The notes: generated by a model not told the origin, from the sequence alone. Shown: positions 1 to 8,073, counted from the first letter of the stretch. The stretch is DNA of 14,322 nucleotides from Methanocalculaceae archaeon (GCA_031255895.1 JAIRRQ010000052.1:1-14322); one strand, 5' to 3'. Program-made: numbers and translations.

Positions 1-648
1 GGTAGAGCAAAAAAATACATCGATCTATTGCATCAGGAGTATGATCTCTATCCACACAGAACCATTATTGACAACTTAACCGATGCCATCGGTCTTGAAT
101 TCCCCAAAGAACTTGCCACTCGTAAAGCGATGATCACCCTTCAAATGGCAGGATTCACCGAAAAAAAAGCAAAAGATGTTCTTCATCGCTATCCAGCTAG
201 TCTCTCAGAAGGTGAAAAGCATCGCGTTGCCCTTGCTCAGGTTCTCATCCGCGAACCCCGTATCGTTCTCCTTGACGAACCCACAGGAACCATGGATCCC
301 ATCACAAAAATGGACGTCAAACACTCCATTATCCACGCTAGAGAAGAGATGGATGAAACTTTCGTCATCGTTTCTCATGACATGGAATTCGTCCGCGACA
401 TCTGCGATCGTTGCATGTTCATACGTGGCGGAAAAATCATCAAGATAGGTCCCACACACGACGTGCTTGTGGCATTAACCAACATCGAGAAAGACATCAT
501 GGCACGTGCAATCGCAACTGAATGGAAACGTGTCCAAAATAACATCCCGAAATCCATGCCTACCCAAACAAATCCTAACGGAGAAGATGTTCCTGAGCAA
601 AATGCTGGAACACTTCATGCTAGCACCGATGAAATGTTTGAGATGTAA
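1..648 (+). CDS. atwA: Methyl-coenzyme M reductase activation component A2 (AtwA), 3' part
   Basis: This is the C-terminal 215 residues of an ABC-type ATPase; the frame is open to the left edge, so the TTG at 28 is not a real start. Visible motifs, in order, are the Q-loop (HQEYDLYPHRT, from residue 11 of the visible part), the ABC signature LSEGEKHRVALAQ, Walker B IVLLDEPTGTMDP and the H-loop VIVSHD. An acidic, low-complexity tail of about 60 residues follows. The second-nucleotide-domain character, the tail and the neighbouring mmp genes point to component A2, which supplies ATP hydrolysis for reductive activation of the nickel F430 centre of methyl-coenzyme M reductase. No membrane segment is present, as expected for a soluble ATPase. 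The gap to mmp3 is only 21 nt, so both are probably on one mRNA. Family identity rests on motif recognition and context. Confidence 0.88.
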   Translation, partial: GRAKKYIDLLHQEYDLYPHRTIIDNLTDAIGLEFPKELATRKAMITLQMAGFTEKKAKDVLHRYPASLSEGEKHRVALAQVLIREPRIVLLDEPTGTMDPITKMDVKHSIIHAREEMDETFVIVSHDMEFVRDICDRCMFIRGGKIIKIGPTHDVLVALTNIEKDIMARAIATEWKRVQNNIPKSMPTQTNPNGEDVPEQNAGTLHASTDEMFEM

Positions 649-669
649 TATCCGAAAAAGAGAATCACC

Positions 670-2235
670 GTGACGAACATGCAGATATTCCTCAACGGGG
701 AAGCGAAAATCGTCCCCAAAGGAACCACACTTGCCACTCTCCTGATGAAACATCCAACAGGATGTGGGATAGCCATCCTCAGATCCAAAACTACCGCACC
801 CTGGGAAACAAATGCGTTGTACGACACTTCCCAGCTCCGATTCGTAACAACAGTAGGAGATGTCGTCGTCAAACTCCTACCAAATGTCGTCCTGCCATTA
901 TCAACCGAAAACGTATCTAATGAAAACCTCCGAGTTCACTGGGAAGACAAATATGCAGTTGCTTTTGGTCCATTCAAGGCAAATTTCACCCCTGATCATC
1001 AACCATACCGTTATGATCGCGGGGTACTCTGCCTTGGTTGCGGCGGCTACGACTCCGAAATCTCCTATCTCATTTTTTCCCGTCTTCAACACATAAGAGA
1101 TCACGGAACAGCACCCGGAGGAGCGATCCTTGGCACCATCATCTCAGGTCTTGGTATCATGAATCGGTGGAGAAACGGTGACCGTATCACCAGAATTGAA
1201 CACATCATTTCCTCGATCGACAAAACTAATGTCACCGTTACCACTGATCTTTCCCTCATGGTCGAGGACGGCATGCAGATATTTTCCGAGATCAGTGTTG
1301 ATGCAGAAGGGTACAAGGAAGATCACAATGAGATTGATATATCCTGCGCCAAATCGGTGGAACATCTCCTGTTTGCGTTGCACAACTCCAAATATCTCAT
1401 CGACAGAATCGCATCTACCTACATCCGCGATCACACCGAAGGTAAACTTGATGTTCCAATGGAACTGCAAAAACCCAGACGAGAAGGAACAGTCACCGTG
1501 CGCACATCAGGAAAAAGCTCGGGTGCCATCTACATCTACACCAAAGACGTACCAAGTAACCAGCATCACACCCGCACCGGAACAATCGTTCGCGGTATTG
1601 AACTTGCTAAATTTGCCGAGATCGGAACAAAATTATCTATCAAAATAGTTCCTGAGCAACTTGATCTCCGAGGTTTGCCCCTCAAAGAGGCTGTTGCCTC
1701 TGCCAAAACACGAGGGCTTCGTGTTCTTGCTGATAATCGCGATGTCGACGGACGAATTGTCATCGACCAGAAACCGGCAACGACCCTTGAGGTCCTCAAG
1801 AACGGAATTGTTGCACTCTCGACCGTTGCCATCGAAGATGTCATAGACATCACACTGGACTATGAACATGCCCCTCGAACGGTTGATCTCTTCCGCCGCG
1901 TCACAGGTCTCAAAAAATATGCAATCGGTAGCATGCCGTTCATTTATAACATCGACGATGAAATGTACCTTTTTAAACCAAAATTCGCATCAAACATCAA
2001 TATAATTCCAGAAAATGTCCCCAAACAATCTGTCCCACCATATGTGCTTGCGATCACTAATGACGCGAGAAAAGCACGAGGCATGACTGGCGTGCGCAAC
2101 GTTGCAAACAAAGAATACGGGCCAACTGGAGAACCATTTGATGGAACCAATGTGATTGGAACTGTTCTTGACATCGACAAATTACCCCTAATCAAAGATG
2201 GATCAATCGTATTCATCCGTGAGATGAAATCATGA
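670..2235 (+). CDS. mmp3: Methanogenesis marker protein 3 (Mmp3, UPF0288 family)
   Basis: This 521-residue soluble protein has the length and sequence pattern of methanogenesis marker 3. Residues 4-25 (MQIFLNGEAKIVPKGTTLATLL) look like the first beta-hairpin and helix of a ThiS/MoaD-type beta-grasp fold. A conserved CLGCGG stretch (Cys121, Cys124) follows, and then a Gly-rich segment around residues 149-162 in a region I associate with the family's cyclophilin-like fold. Mmp3 is restricted to methane-metabolising archaea and, as I recall from recent structural work, is part of the ATP-driven MCR activation complex with McrC, Mmp7, Mmp17 and A2. The assigned start is GTG at 670. An in-frame ATG at 679 is a possible alternative, because the purine stretch at 656-663 is only a weak ribosome site. 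The stop overlaps mmp6 by 4 nt. Confidence 0.9.
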   Translation: MTNMQIFLNGEAKIVPKGTTLATLLMKHPTGCGIAILRSKTTAPWETNALYDTSQLRFVTTVGDVVVKLLPNVVLPLSTENVSNENLRVHWEDKYAVAFGPFKANFTPDHQPYRYDRGVLCLGCGGYDSEISYLIFSRLQHIRDHGTAPGGAILGTIISGLGIMNRWRNGDRITRIEHIISSIDKTNVTVTTDLSLMVEDGMQIFSEISVDAEGYKEDHNEIDISCAKSVEHLLFALHNSKYLIDRIASTYIRDHTEGKLDVPMELQKPRREGTVTVRTSGKSSGAIYIYTKDVPSNQHHTRTGTIVRGIELAKFAEIGTKLSIKIVPEQLDLRGLPLKEAVASAKTRGLRVLADNRDVDGRIVIDQKPATTLEVLKNGIVALSTVAIEDVIDITLDYEHAPRTVDLFRRVTGLKKYAIGSMPFIYNIDDEMYLFKPKFASNINIIPENVPKQSVPPYVLAITNDARKARGMTGVRNVANKEYGPTGEPFDGTNVIGTVLDIDKLPLIKDGSIVFIREMKS

Positions 2236-2690
2236 AACCATATGTACCTCAGTATGTGGGGACCATTACCAAGTACGTCTTCGTTGATTCACCAGATATC
2301 ACCCCACAGGACATTGCGACCGCAGCCTACGAAATCGCCCAAGGTATCATGATCAAGGAGACCTGTTTCGGATGCCAAATCACTGGCAGTCCTGAAGACG
2401 TGGAACGGATCATCAACCACCTGCAAAAGCTTGATCCTTACCGCATCTACGTCAAAGACCGCGGTTTTCCACCGGGTGACGCACGCAGATGTCGTGCCGA
2501 TCTTGGCGGCGCCCGTCCAGGTTATCTCGGTCATGAATATGAAATGGATCTCGCACGTTACATCACATACGGTCTGCAGGAAACCGATCGTATGACCAAC
2601 GAAAAACTCAAAATAACAGCCGATCAGAAGGTGCCAAGGCCGGAAATGCTTGACATCGAAATTCTGGAATCTCTCATGAAGGAGGAATAA
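2232..2690 (+). CDS. mmp6: Methanogenesis marker protein 6 (Mmp6)
   Basis: This small soluble protein of 152 residues matches methanogenesis marker 6 in length and pattern. An N-terminal alpha/beta region is followed by a conserved ETCFGCQITG motif (Cys45 and Cys48, a CxxC pair), a third cysteine in DARRCRADLGG (Cys87), and the invariant-looking ARPGYLGHEYE. The CxxC and extra Cys could bind a metal or Fe-S centre or act as a redox thiol pair, but this is inference. The start ATG lies inside the mmp3 stop (ATGA overlap), with GTGAG at 2219-2223 as ribosome site, so translation is probably coupled. No molecular function has been settled for the family to my knowledge; conservation and operon position tie it to MCR maturation or activation. 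Confidence 0.88.
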   Translation: MKPYVPQYVGTITKYVFVDSPDITPQDIATAAYEIAQGIMIKETCFGCQITGSPEDVERIINHLQKLDPYRIYVKDRGFPPGDARRCRADLGGARPGYLGHEYEMDLARYITYGLQETDRMTNEKLKITADQKVPRPEMLDIEILESLMKEE

Positions 2691-2695
2691 ACACC

Positions 2696-3139
2696 ATGGC
2701 AAAAGTATTCATTTATCCGGCAACCAGCCTTATCCTATCAACTCTTGTGACACGTTTCGGTCATCAACCACTCGGATCGGCTATCTCAATTCGCGAACAC
2801 ATTCAAACCCCTGGATTTGACTCCCCACCAATTCAGATAACATCCGACGATCCACAATATGGTCTCAAATGGGCTGCTGTTGAAGTACCATCCGGCATCC
2901 GGGGGCGCATGTCCCTCTACGGTCCGCTGGTTGAGGAGGCGGATGCTGCAATCATCATTGATGAACCAGATCTCGCCTTCGGTTGCATGGGATGTGCACG
3001 AACCAACGAACTTCTTGCCTTCATGCTCCGTGAAAAGAATATCCCGCGACTTGAACTCAACTACCCGACCTCAAAGGAGGAAGGTGTCACATTTGTTGCC
3101 GCAATCAAAGAGTTTCTGAAAAATCTGGAGAGACAATGA
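2696..3139 (+). CDS. mmp5: Methanogenesis marker protein 5 (Mmp5)
   Basis: This protein of 147 residues matches methanogenesis marker 5. It has an alternating hydrophobic strand/helix pattern without signal peptide or membrane helices. The most striking motif is [14 protein letters not shown] (Cys97, Cys100), a second CxxC protein directly after mmp6. A strong ribosome site, GGAGG at 2681-2685, sits 10 nt before the ATG, inside the 3' end of mmp6. The stop codon overlaps the mmp15 start by 4 nt. Function at the molecular level is not established; the strict linkage to mmp6 and mmp15 suggests these act together, possibly in electron delivery or Fe-S handling for MCR activation. Confidence 0.88.
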   Translation: MAKVFIYPATSLILSTLVTRFGHQPLGSAISIREHIQTPGFDSPPIQITSDDPQYGLKWAAVEVPSGIRGRMSLYGPLVEEADAAIIIDEPDLAFGCMGCARTNELLAFMLREKNIPRLELNYPTSKEEGVTFVAAIKEFLKNLERQ

Positions 3140-4392
3140 TGAACGAACAACCTGTCAAGATCGCCCAGATCACCTGCGGTGCAGAGTATAGTGGAATTCA
3201 AAACGAGATCACCACCGCCGCAGAAACAGTCGGTGGCAAAATGTTCTACCCCGATGTCGCATTAAAGGACGTCAAACGCGCCTACAGGGACTTTGGTCTG
3301 CTGGTCAAAAGCCCTGATCTGAAACTTGCCATTGCCCGTGCACAAGCTGTCGTTGAAGGTCGTATTGAGGCAGATGGTATCTTCATTGCAAGTTGTTTTC
3401 GCTGTGCGGAAGCAGCTATTGTCAGAAACGAACTCCGTCGCTACATCGTGGAAAATTCCCGCATACCAGTGGTATCCTACTCCTTCAACGAACGAACCGG
3501 TGCGTCTACTTTACTCACAAGACTTGAAGCTTTAACCACCATCGCCCGCAGACGCAGTCTCATGACACGCGAGGTACAGATCGGCACCACCATGGGTGTC
3601 GACTCCGGTTCATCGACCACGAAGTGCATCATTATGCAAGACAACAAGATCATAGGAACCGGCTGGAGACCGACCACCGAAGTACTCAAAAGCGCCGACG
3701 AAGTCGTCACGCTGGCACTTGAAGAATCTAATCTCAAAATATCTGACATTGAAGCGATTGCAACAACCGGATACGGCAGATTTCTTGTCGGTAAACACCT
3801 GAACGCCGATCTTGTGCAGGAAGAACTGACGGTTAACTCCAAAGGTGCGGTTTATCTTGCAAATGCCCAAAAAGGTTTCGCAACCGTAATCGACATCGGC
3901 GGTATGGACAACAAGGCCATCAGCGCCAATGACGGCATACCAGGATCGTTTACGATGGGAGGTATTTGTGCTGGAGCGTCCGGTAGATTCCTTGAAATGA
4001 CTGCAAAACGTCTCGGTGTTGACATCACGGAGCTTGGTGCCCTATCTATGAAGAGTCAGGGTGGTGATGATGTACCGATGAACAGCTATTGTATTGTGTT
4101 CGGTACCCAATCACTCGTCAACGCACTTGCTTCAGGATACAAACGCGAGGATGTGGCGGCGGCTGCCTGCCACAGCGTTGCCCAACAGGTGTACGAACAG
4201 CAGCTCCAAGAAGTTGACATAAAAGAACCAGTGATCATGGTTGGAGGTTCGTCCCTGATTCAGGGACTCGTGCGTGCCATGGGTCGAATGCTCAACACCG
4301 AAATCGTTGTCCCGCATCACTCGCAGTATATCGGAGCAGCTGGAGGGGCACTTTTGGCCTCCGGCTTTGTTAACAAGAAAAAGGAGGAGTAG
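3136..4392 (+). CDS. mmp15: Methanogenesis marker protein 15 (Mmp15), BadF/BadG-type activase ATPase
   Basis: This protein of 418 residues has two parts. Residues 1-145 form an N-terminal domain with ITCGAEYSG and a Cys pair in [10 protein letters not shown] (Cys87, Cys90). Residues 150-415 form an ASKHA-fold ATPase of the BadF/BadG/HgdC type. Phosphate-1 motif [10 protein letters not shown] is at 154-163, phosphate-2 DIGG at 253-256, and an adenosine-type GG is near 373-374 (VGGSS). Cys278 ([11 protein letters not shown]) and Cys319 ([10 protein letters not shown]) sit where 2-hydroxyacyl-CoA dehydratase activases place the two ligands per subunit of a dimer-bridging [4Fe-4S] cluster. By analogy it would couple ATP hydrolysis to injection of a low-potential electron, a step MCR activation needs. 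Two ATGs (3136 and 3139) are possible starts; GGAGAG at 3127-3132 fits the second slightly better. Confidence 0.9.
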   Translation: MMNEQPVKIAQITCGAEYSGIQNEITTAAETVGGKMFYPDVALKDVKRAYRDFGLLVKSPDLKLAIARAQAVVEGRIEADGIFIASCFRCAEAAIVRNELRRYIVENSRIPVVSYSFNERTGASTLLTRLEALTTIARRRSLMTREVQIGTTMGVDSGSSTTKCIIMQDNKIIGTGWRPTTEVLKSADEVVTLALEESNLKISDIEAIATTGYGRFLVGKHLNADLVQEELTVNSKGAVYLANAQKGFATVIDIGGMDNKAISANDGIPGSFTMGGICAGASGRFLEMTAKRLGVDITELGALSMKSQGGDDVPMNSYCIVFGTQSLVNALASGYKREDVAAAACHSVAQQVYEQQLQEVDIKEPVIMVGGSSLIQGLVRAMGRMLNTEIVVPHHSQYIGAAGGALLASGFVNKKKEE

Positions 4393-4974
4393 ATGGCAGG
4401 TTTAAATTATTTCACAGTTGAATCCACGGAAGACGGCGCTGACAACTACAACAAAATCGCAAGAATAGTTCTACAGGATCACAACCTGCTCTCAATTGTC
4501 GAAGGTTTGCATCTCTACATAGATCCCGCGTACCCTCTGTTTGTAGCTATCGGTCTCATCCGTCCATCGCGTACAGCAATCAAAGTGTCAGATGTTGGCA
4601 ATGTACTGGTGCAAGACGGCAAAGCGACGATTGCAGTCGGTGACGAAACGTATCTTGCTGCGATGTTGAAGATGTTGTGGGACAAACTCGGCCATGACAA
4701 TGTGGATCAACCCGACCGATTCACGGTTATCATCAACAAAGTCGAGATCCCCAAGGATCTCGAAAACTGGATTGTCATCGATCCTATGAAATCGCTGTTT
4801 AAAGATTTGATCTATGCTATTCAAGTGATTGCTCCGGAAGGATTCAAGGTTCGTCGCGAAAATTATGGTTCCAATCATTTCTCTTATGCGGCAAGCGAAA
4901 ACACGCTTCCAGTAGAAGATGTTGATCGAATTATTACCGATCGATTTAAACACATGGAGGAAGAATTACAATGA
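4393..4974 (+). CDS. mmp17: Methanogenesis marker protein 17 (Mmp17)
   Basis: This protein of 193 residues matches methanogenesis marker 17: an N-terminal VESTEDGADNYNKIA stretch, a central VSDVGNV region and a long C-terminal part. It has no cysteine at all, unlike its neighbours, so it is unlikely to carry a thiol-bound cluster alone and is better viewed as a structural or docking subunit. As I recall, Mmp17 is among the subunits seen with McrC and Mmp7 in the MCR activation complex. The ATG follows the mmp15 stop directly, and GGAGG at 4383-4387 in the last codons of mmp15 is the ribosome site. The stop overlaps mmp7 by 4 nt. Confidence 0.88.
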   Translation: MAGLNYFTVESTEDGADNYNKIARIVLQDHNLLSIVEGLHLYIDPAYPLFVAIGLIRPSRTAIKVSDVGNVLVQDGKATIAVGDETYLAAMLKMLWDKLGHDNVDQPDRFTVIINKVEIPKDLENWIVIDPMKSLFKDLIYAIQVIAPEGFKVRRENYGSNHFSYAASENTLPVEDVDRIITDRFKHMEEELQ

Positions 4975-5909
4975 TTCTTGTTCCAATCACCTACAAGGGA
5001 GGTGTGTACCGACTCGATGAAATAGTCGACTATATCGAGGATCTCGGCGGCTACATTGTACAGCGGCACAACATTGCAAACGAGGTTGTACTGCAGGTGC
5101 TGATGCCGCAGGATGACATCGAAAGATTCAAAGAATTTTCACATCCACTCGCAGGCGAGGTGCAGACATCACCACTAGTCGGAACTGAGATTGCGGTGAT
5201 AATCCCAAGTCTTGAGATTCATCATCTGCCGCATTCTGCCTGTGATGTTGCTGAATATTTGCGCAGTTATGGCTCAAAATCAAATATTCTCGGTATGGCC
5301 AGAGGATTCGGCAAACGCATTTCGCAGATCAATGACGAGGAGCGAGACCTAATCAATGAACACGACGTAGCAATCTATTTGCTCGGCAACTTTGCGACCT
5401 GCATTGAAAAGAAGTTCCCGAAGCTCCGCCGTGGCGTTATGGTACCGATCATTCTGACAGGCGGTACATCACGTGAACAACTGGAAAAGCAAACCGATCC
5501 ACCGGTAGAAGGATATGTTGGAGGTATCGGTCGATTCATGCATCGAACGCAGACGGAGGTGGATATTCATCGACTGGATCTACTGATCGATGAGGTAATG
5601 CGAGTGATCTCCGAAAAACGAAAAAGACTATCGCATGATCCCCCATCAGCATCACCTGCACGAATTCAAGATATGATCAAGCAGGAAATCCCAGAGATCG
5701 AACATGTGTACTCTCCGTCTCCAATTACGGTGCAATTGACTGGTTTAAGAGTGAAGCTCGACTATGAAAGATATGCACAACGTATTCGCGATCTGGTGAT
5801 TGATGGTGAGATTACAGTTGGCGATGTGGCAAATGTCCTGCCATCACGGATGCGCAACTACATTCTGATCCGAATCCGCCCGTTTTCTGAAACAAATATA
5901 GTGGTGTGA
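4971..5909 (+). CDS. mmp7: Methanogenesis marker protein 7 (Mmp7)
   Basis: This protein of 312 residues matches methanogenesis marker 7. The N-terminus (MILVPITYKGGVYRLDEIVD) and the HDVAIYLLGNFATCIEKKFP region are characteristic. There are two cysteines, Cys91 (HSACDVAEY) and Cys144 (FATCIEKK). The second lies in a Rossmann-like strand-loop and could be a cluster or partner contact; that is inference. A charged stretch at about residues 205-240 probably forms a flexible linker before a C-terminal alpha/beta domain. Mmp7 is, to my knowledge, a subunit of the MCR activation complex near McrC. The start overlaps the mmp17 stop (ATGA), with GGAGG at 4956-4960 as ribosome site. Only 4 nt separate it from the next gene. 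Confidence 0.88.
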   Translation: MILVPITYKGGVYRLDEIVDYIEDLGGYIVQRHNIANEVVLQVLMPQDDIERFKEFSHPLAGEVQTSPLVGTEIAVIIPSLEIHHLPHSACDVAEYLRSYGSKSNILGMARGFGKRISQINDEERDLINEHDVAIYLLGNFATCIEKKFPKLRRGVMVPIILTGGTSREQLEKQTDPPVEGYVGGIGRFMHRTQTEVDIHRLDLLIDEVMRVISEKRKRLSHDPPSASPARIQDMIKQEIPEIEHVYSPSPITVQLTGLRVKLDYERYAQRIRDLVIDGEITVGDVANVLPSRMRNYILIRIRPFSETNIVV

Positions 5910-5913
5910 ATTC

Positions 5914-6375
5914 ATGGTTAAATTTGATTTGGATTTTCAGGAAGCCATCCGTGAAATTGAGGAAAATGGTGCGAAAACAGCGGTGATGAACTGGTTGATC
6001 CGTGCTGAGGAGGAGTACGGAACAATCCCATTAATTTACAAAAAACTTGAAGATTGCCCCGAAGCACTGATTTCACATCTCCTCTACAAAAATGCAGTAA
6101 ATCAGATGGGAAGTTTAGAACCGAGAGTGATTGAACTAATCAGTCTTGCAGTGGCGGCTGCACTCCGCTGTGATCACTGTACTGCATACCATATGCAGGT
6201 AGCAAAGAAGATGGGAATTCCGAAGGAGGCGATTTTGGAGGCGGTATTGATAGCAGGACTTCTTGCGAACTCATCAGTTCTAGCAAATGCCTATCGGGTG
6301 ATTCCAGATATTGCCAGGGATCCATGTGGGGCAAGTTGTTCTATTGTTGGCGTTCCGGCAAAAAAAGAAGAATAA
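5914..6375 (+). CDS. Carboxymuconolactone decarboxylase family (AhpD-like) thiol protein
   Basis: This 153-residue helical protein has the hallmark motif of the CMD/AhpD family: LRCDHCTAYH, with Cys86, Cys89 and His93 forming a CxxC-x3-H redox centre, preceded by LEPRVIELISLAVAAA. AhpD-type members are disulfide oxidoreductases or peroxidase partners; true decarboxylases lack the thiol pair, so decarboxylase activity is not expected here. Further cysteines occur at 48, 138 and 142, the last two as PCGASCS in the C-terminal tail. It starts 4 nt after mmp7 with GGTGTGA as a weak ribosome site, so it is very likely in the same transcript. I infer a redox role alongside MCR activation, for example thiol reduction or protection against oxidation, but general oxidative-stress function is equally possible. 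Confidence 0.85.
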   Translation: MVKFDLDFQEAIREIEENGAKTAVMNWLIRAEEEYGTIPLIYKKLEDCPEALISHLLYKNAVNQMGSLEPRVIELISLAVAAALRCDHCTAYHMQVAKKMGIPKEAILEAVLIAGLLANSSVLANAYRVIPDIARDPCGASCSIVGVPAKKEE

Positions 6376-7690
6376 AATTCCATTCACAAGATAATATATT
6401 CTTTTGCTGATCTATTTTCTAGTACATTTTCGAAAAAAAATGCGTTTGTGATGATAGTTTTTGCACATACTTTTTGCTGTGAAAACAGGACGACGGATGA
6501 TTCATCCATTACGAAGATGATAACAATTCCAATGACCAAATTAACGATCGTGCAGGTGACAACACAGGAACATGTGAGGGAACCCTTCTCAACCATCAGA
6601 TGGAGATAGCGTGCATGGGTTCATTGTCTCAAAAATATAAGCCACAAATGACGAATTTTCACAAAATTAGACACATTTGCAATTAGTTGTTTTGAAGATA
6701 GAATGGAGAAAAGGAGAATTGTACCCAATCTCGGGATTATCTCTGAAATATCACTCTAATGAGTGAGATTGTCGGATTTTATTCCATTGGCAATGACGAT
6801 GCCAAAACAGTGTATCTCGAGAATATCACCACCATCTATGAAAAAATCAAAACAAAAACACTGACACAACCTCTTCCCCCTGCATGAACAAGAGGCGATA
6901 ATCCAAATTATCCGCAGAACCATAAATACATCGATCGAATTATGCGCCAACACCCAACATCGATAGATCAATAATAACAGTGGTGAATTGGCAGGTAGCC
7001 AACTCCCATATGAAAGTTGAAAACAATTCTCCATGTTAAGTATACAGGCATCATAAATATCATGGAGGATAAATTAACAACAAAAGCAGAAATATCCATC
7101 ATACACCCATCTTGCACGCGGAGAAATCTACACACCTACATAAGATGGATAATATCCTAATTTTTGCCAAATGTGAAAAAAATCCAACACTGTCGCATAC
7201 TACTTCAACAGGAAACACCACGTTCATTACCAATCTAGCCTTGTAAGATCCAGATGCCGCAATCGAACACAAACCAATTCGATGTCAATCGTGTACCTGA
7301 AAATTCAAAGTACAAGGGATTATATGCTAATCAGTGGACGAAAACTTGGTAGATATGATACGATTCAATAAATCTGAGGAATTTATCATTATCTCAGAGG
7401 AACTCTCCACAATCAATGATGGAATAGGTAAGTGTGGCTACACAATAATAGGTACATCTTACTGCAGATATGACAATGATGTCTACACCGTGATCCGATC
7501 GAACTGCACCAACGATGTTATCAGCAATAGAGAGAACATCAACATAATGGATTGTATTCACGACTGCCTCAAAATCAGAAACATCAGGATTCTGATTTCC
7601 GATATATTCAAAATACAAAAAACGATTCTTTTCGGTTGCAATATATCTCAGTCCAACTAAATTGTCAGATTTTGCGATTCAAACGATAAT
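6376..7690. other. Long AT-rich spacer without a recognisable gene
   Basis: About 1.3 kb follows the mmp operon in which no reading frame resembles a family I know. Short frames with some coding look (for example a 42-codon frame from ATG 6759, and broken frames around 6890-6970) are interrupted by stops. They may be remnants of decayed genes. There is no good poly-T terminator directly after the operon, only loose T-rich runs around 6410-6430. A perfect 6+1+6 dyad (GGATGA-T-TCATCC) lies at 6495-6507. I see no CRISPR repeats, insertion sequence ends or tandem repeats. Confidence 0.6.
7394..7678 (-). CDS. Unrecognised small ORF, possibly a gene remnant
   Basis: On the minus strand a frame of about 94 codons is open between a TGA at 7679-7681 and the stop just before 7394. 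Its product (beginning near IAKSDNLVGLRYIATEKNRF) has a plausible alternation of hydrophobic and charged residues and a fair helix candidate (NPDVSDFEAVVNTIHYVDVL). There is no ATG and no clear ribosome site: TTG at 7618 or 7660 region would be the only starts. An opposite-strand frame of 108 codons (7334-7660) covers the same DNA. I do not recognise either product. A 5'-truncated pseudogene or a chance ORF are both likely. Confidence 0.2.
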   Translation of the reverse strand: MAKSDNLVGLRYIATEKNRFLYFEYIGNQNPDVSDFEAVVNTIHYVDVLSIADNIVGAVRSDHGVDIIVISAVRCTYYCVATLTYSIIDCGEFL

Positions 7691-7691
7691 T

Positions 7692-7894
7692 TGCCTGAGA
7701 TTTAACAACATGTGGCAGAAAATATATCAGGCATGCATTGTGAAAATTTTTTTGTAGGACGCATGGATCGTGGAAGTTCCTCCTGCGCGTCACGTTCACA
7801 TCATAAGGAATCCGTTGTCTCTTTTGCAGCAATCATGCTATATTATGTTACAATGTTGCAGTATTTTTTTCGGGCGTAATCGGTAATTATACGC
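7692..7894. other. Cluster of inverted repeats upstream of tRNA-Cys
   Basis: Three dyads lie close together in a stretch that is richer in GC than its surroundings: TGCCTGA/TCAGGCA (7692-7698 with 7727-7733), GACGC/GCGTC (7758-7762 with 7787-7791) enclosing a tight GGAA-G-TTCC hairpin at 7772-7780, and GCGTA/TACGC (7874-7878 with 7890-7894). Runs of seven T occur at 7747-7753 and 7864-7870, which can act as archaeal transcription stops on the plus strand. This may be a small structured RNA or just spacer DNA; I cannot match it to a known RNA family. Confidence 0.25.
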
Positions 7895-7974
7895 GACGAA
7901 GTTTCACGTGATTTTTGAGGGTCTGTGCAGAAAATATTCTGATCGTTTGAGAAAATAGGAATACTCAGAATAAA

Positions 7975-7982
7975 TATAAATA
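7975..7982 (+). promoter_or_regulatory. Candidate TATA box, distal, for the tRNA-Cys/SepCysS unit
   Basis: TATAAATA in an AT-rich setting. Archaeal transcription starts about 25 nt downstream of the box centre, near 8003, which would give a 70-nt leader before the tRNA. This is less attractive than the proximal candidate at 8028-8035, but both could be used. Confidence 0.35.
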
Positions 7983-8027
7983 GAAGCGAAGACAATTTAG
8001 TACTCACAGCGTGAAGTTCACATTGTG

Positions 8028-8035
8028 AATATATT
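8028..8035 (+). promoter_or_regulatory. Candidate TATA box, proximal, for tRNA-Cys
   Basis: AATATATT places the predicted start near 8056, leaving a short leader of less than 20 nt before the mature tRNA 5' end, as is usual for archaeal tRNA genes. A perfect match to the anti-Shine-Dalgarno sequence (AGGAGGTG, 8060-8067) lies in this leader; it has no credible coding sequence to serve. Confidence 0.4.
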
Positions 8036-8073
8036 GAAGACTATCTTCTGCGAGTTTGTAGGAGGTGTTTTCT

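Noticed and set aside
6448..6540. C-box-like GTGATGA suggesting a C/D box guide RNA
   Set aside because: No matching D (CTGA), D' or C' boxes at the right spacing.
6384..6596. Minus-strand 70-codon frame with a hydrophobic segment, a possible small membrane protein
   Set aside because: No ribosome site, no recognised family, and an AT-rich spacer easily gives hydrophobic chance frames.
6756..7034. Minus-strand 92-codon frame rich in Cys, Phe and Ile
   Set aside because: The composition (many C, W, F, I) is typical of an antisense or noncoding frame; no start signals.
6376..8073. CRISPR array or insertion sequence in the long spacer
   Set aside because: No regularly spaced direct repeats, no terminal inverted repeats and no transposase motifs could be found by eye.
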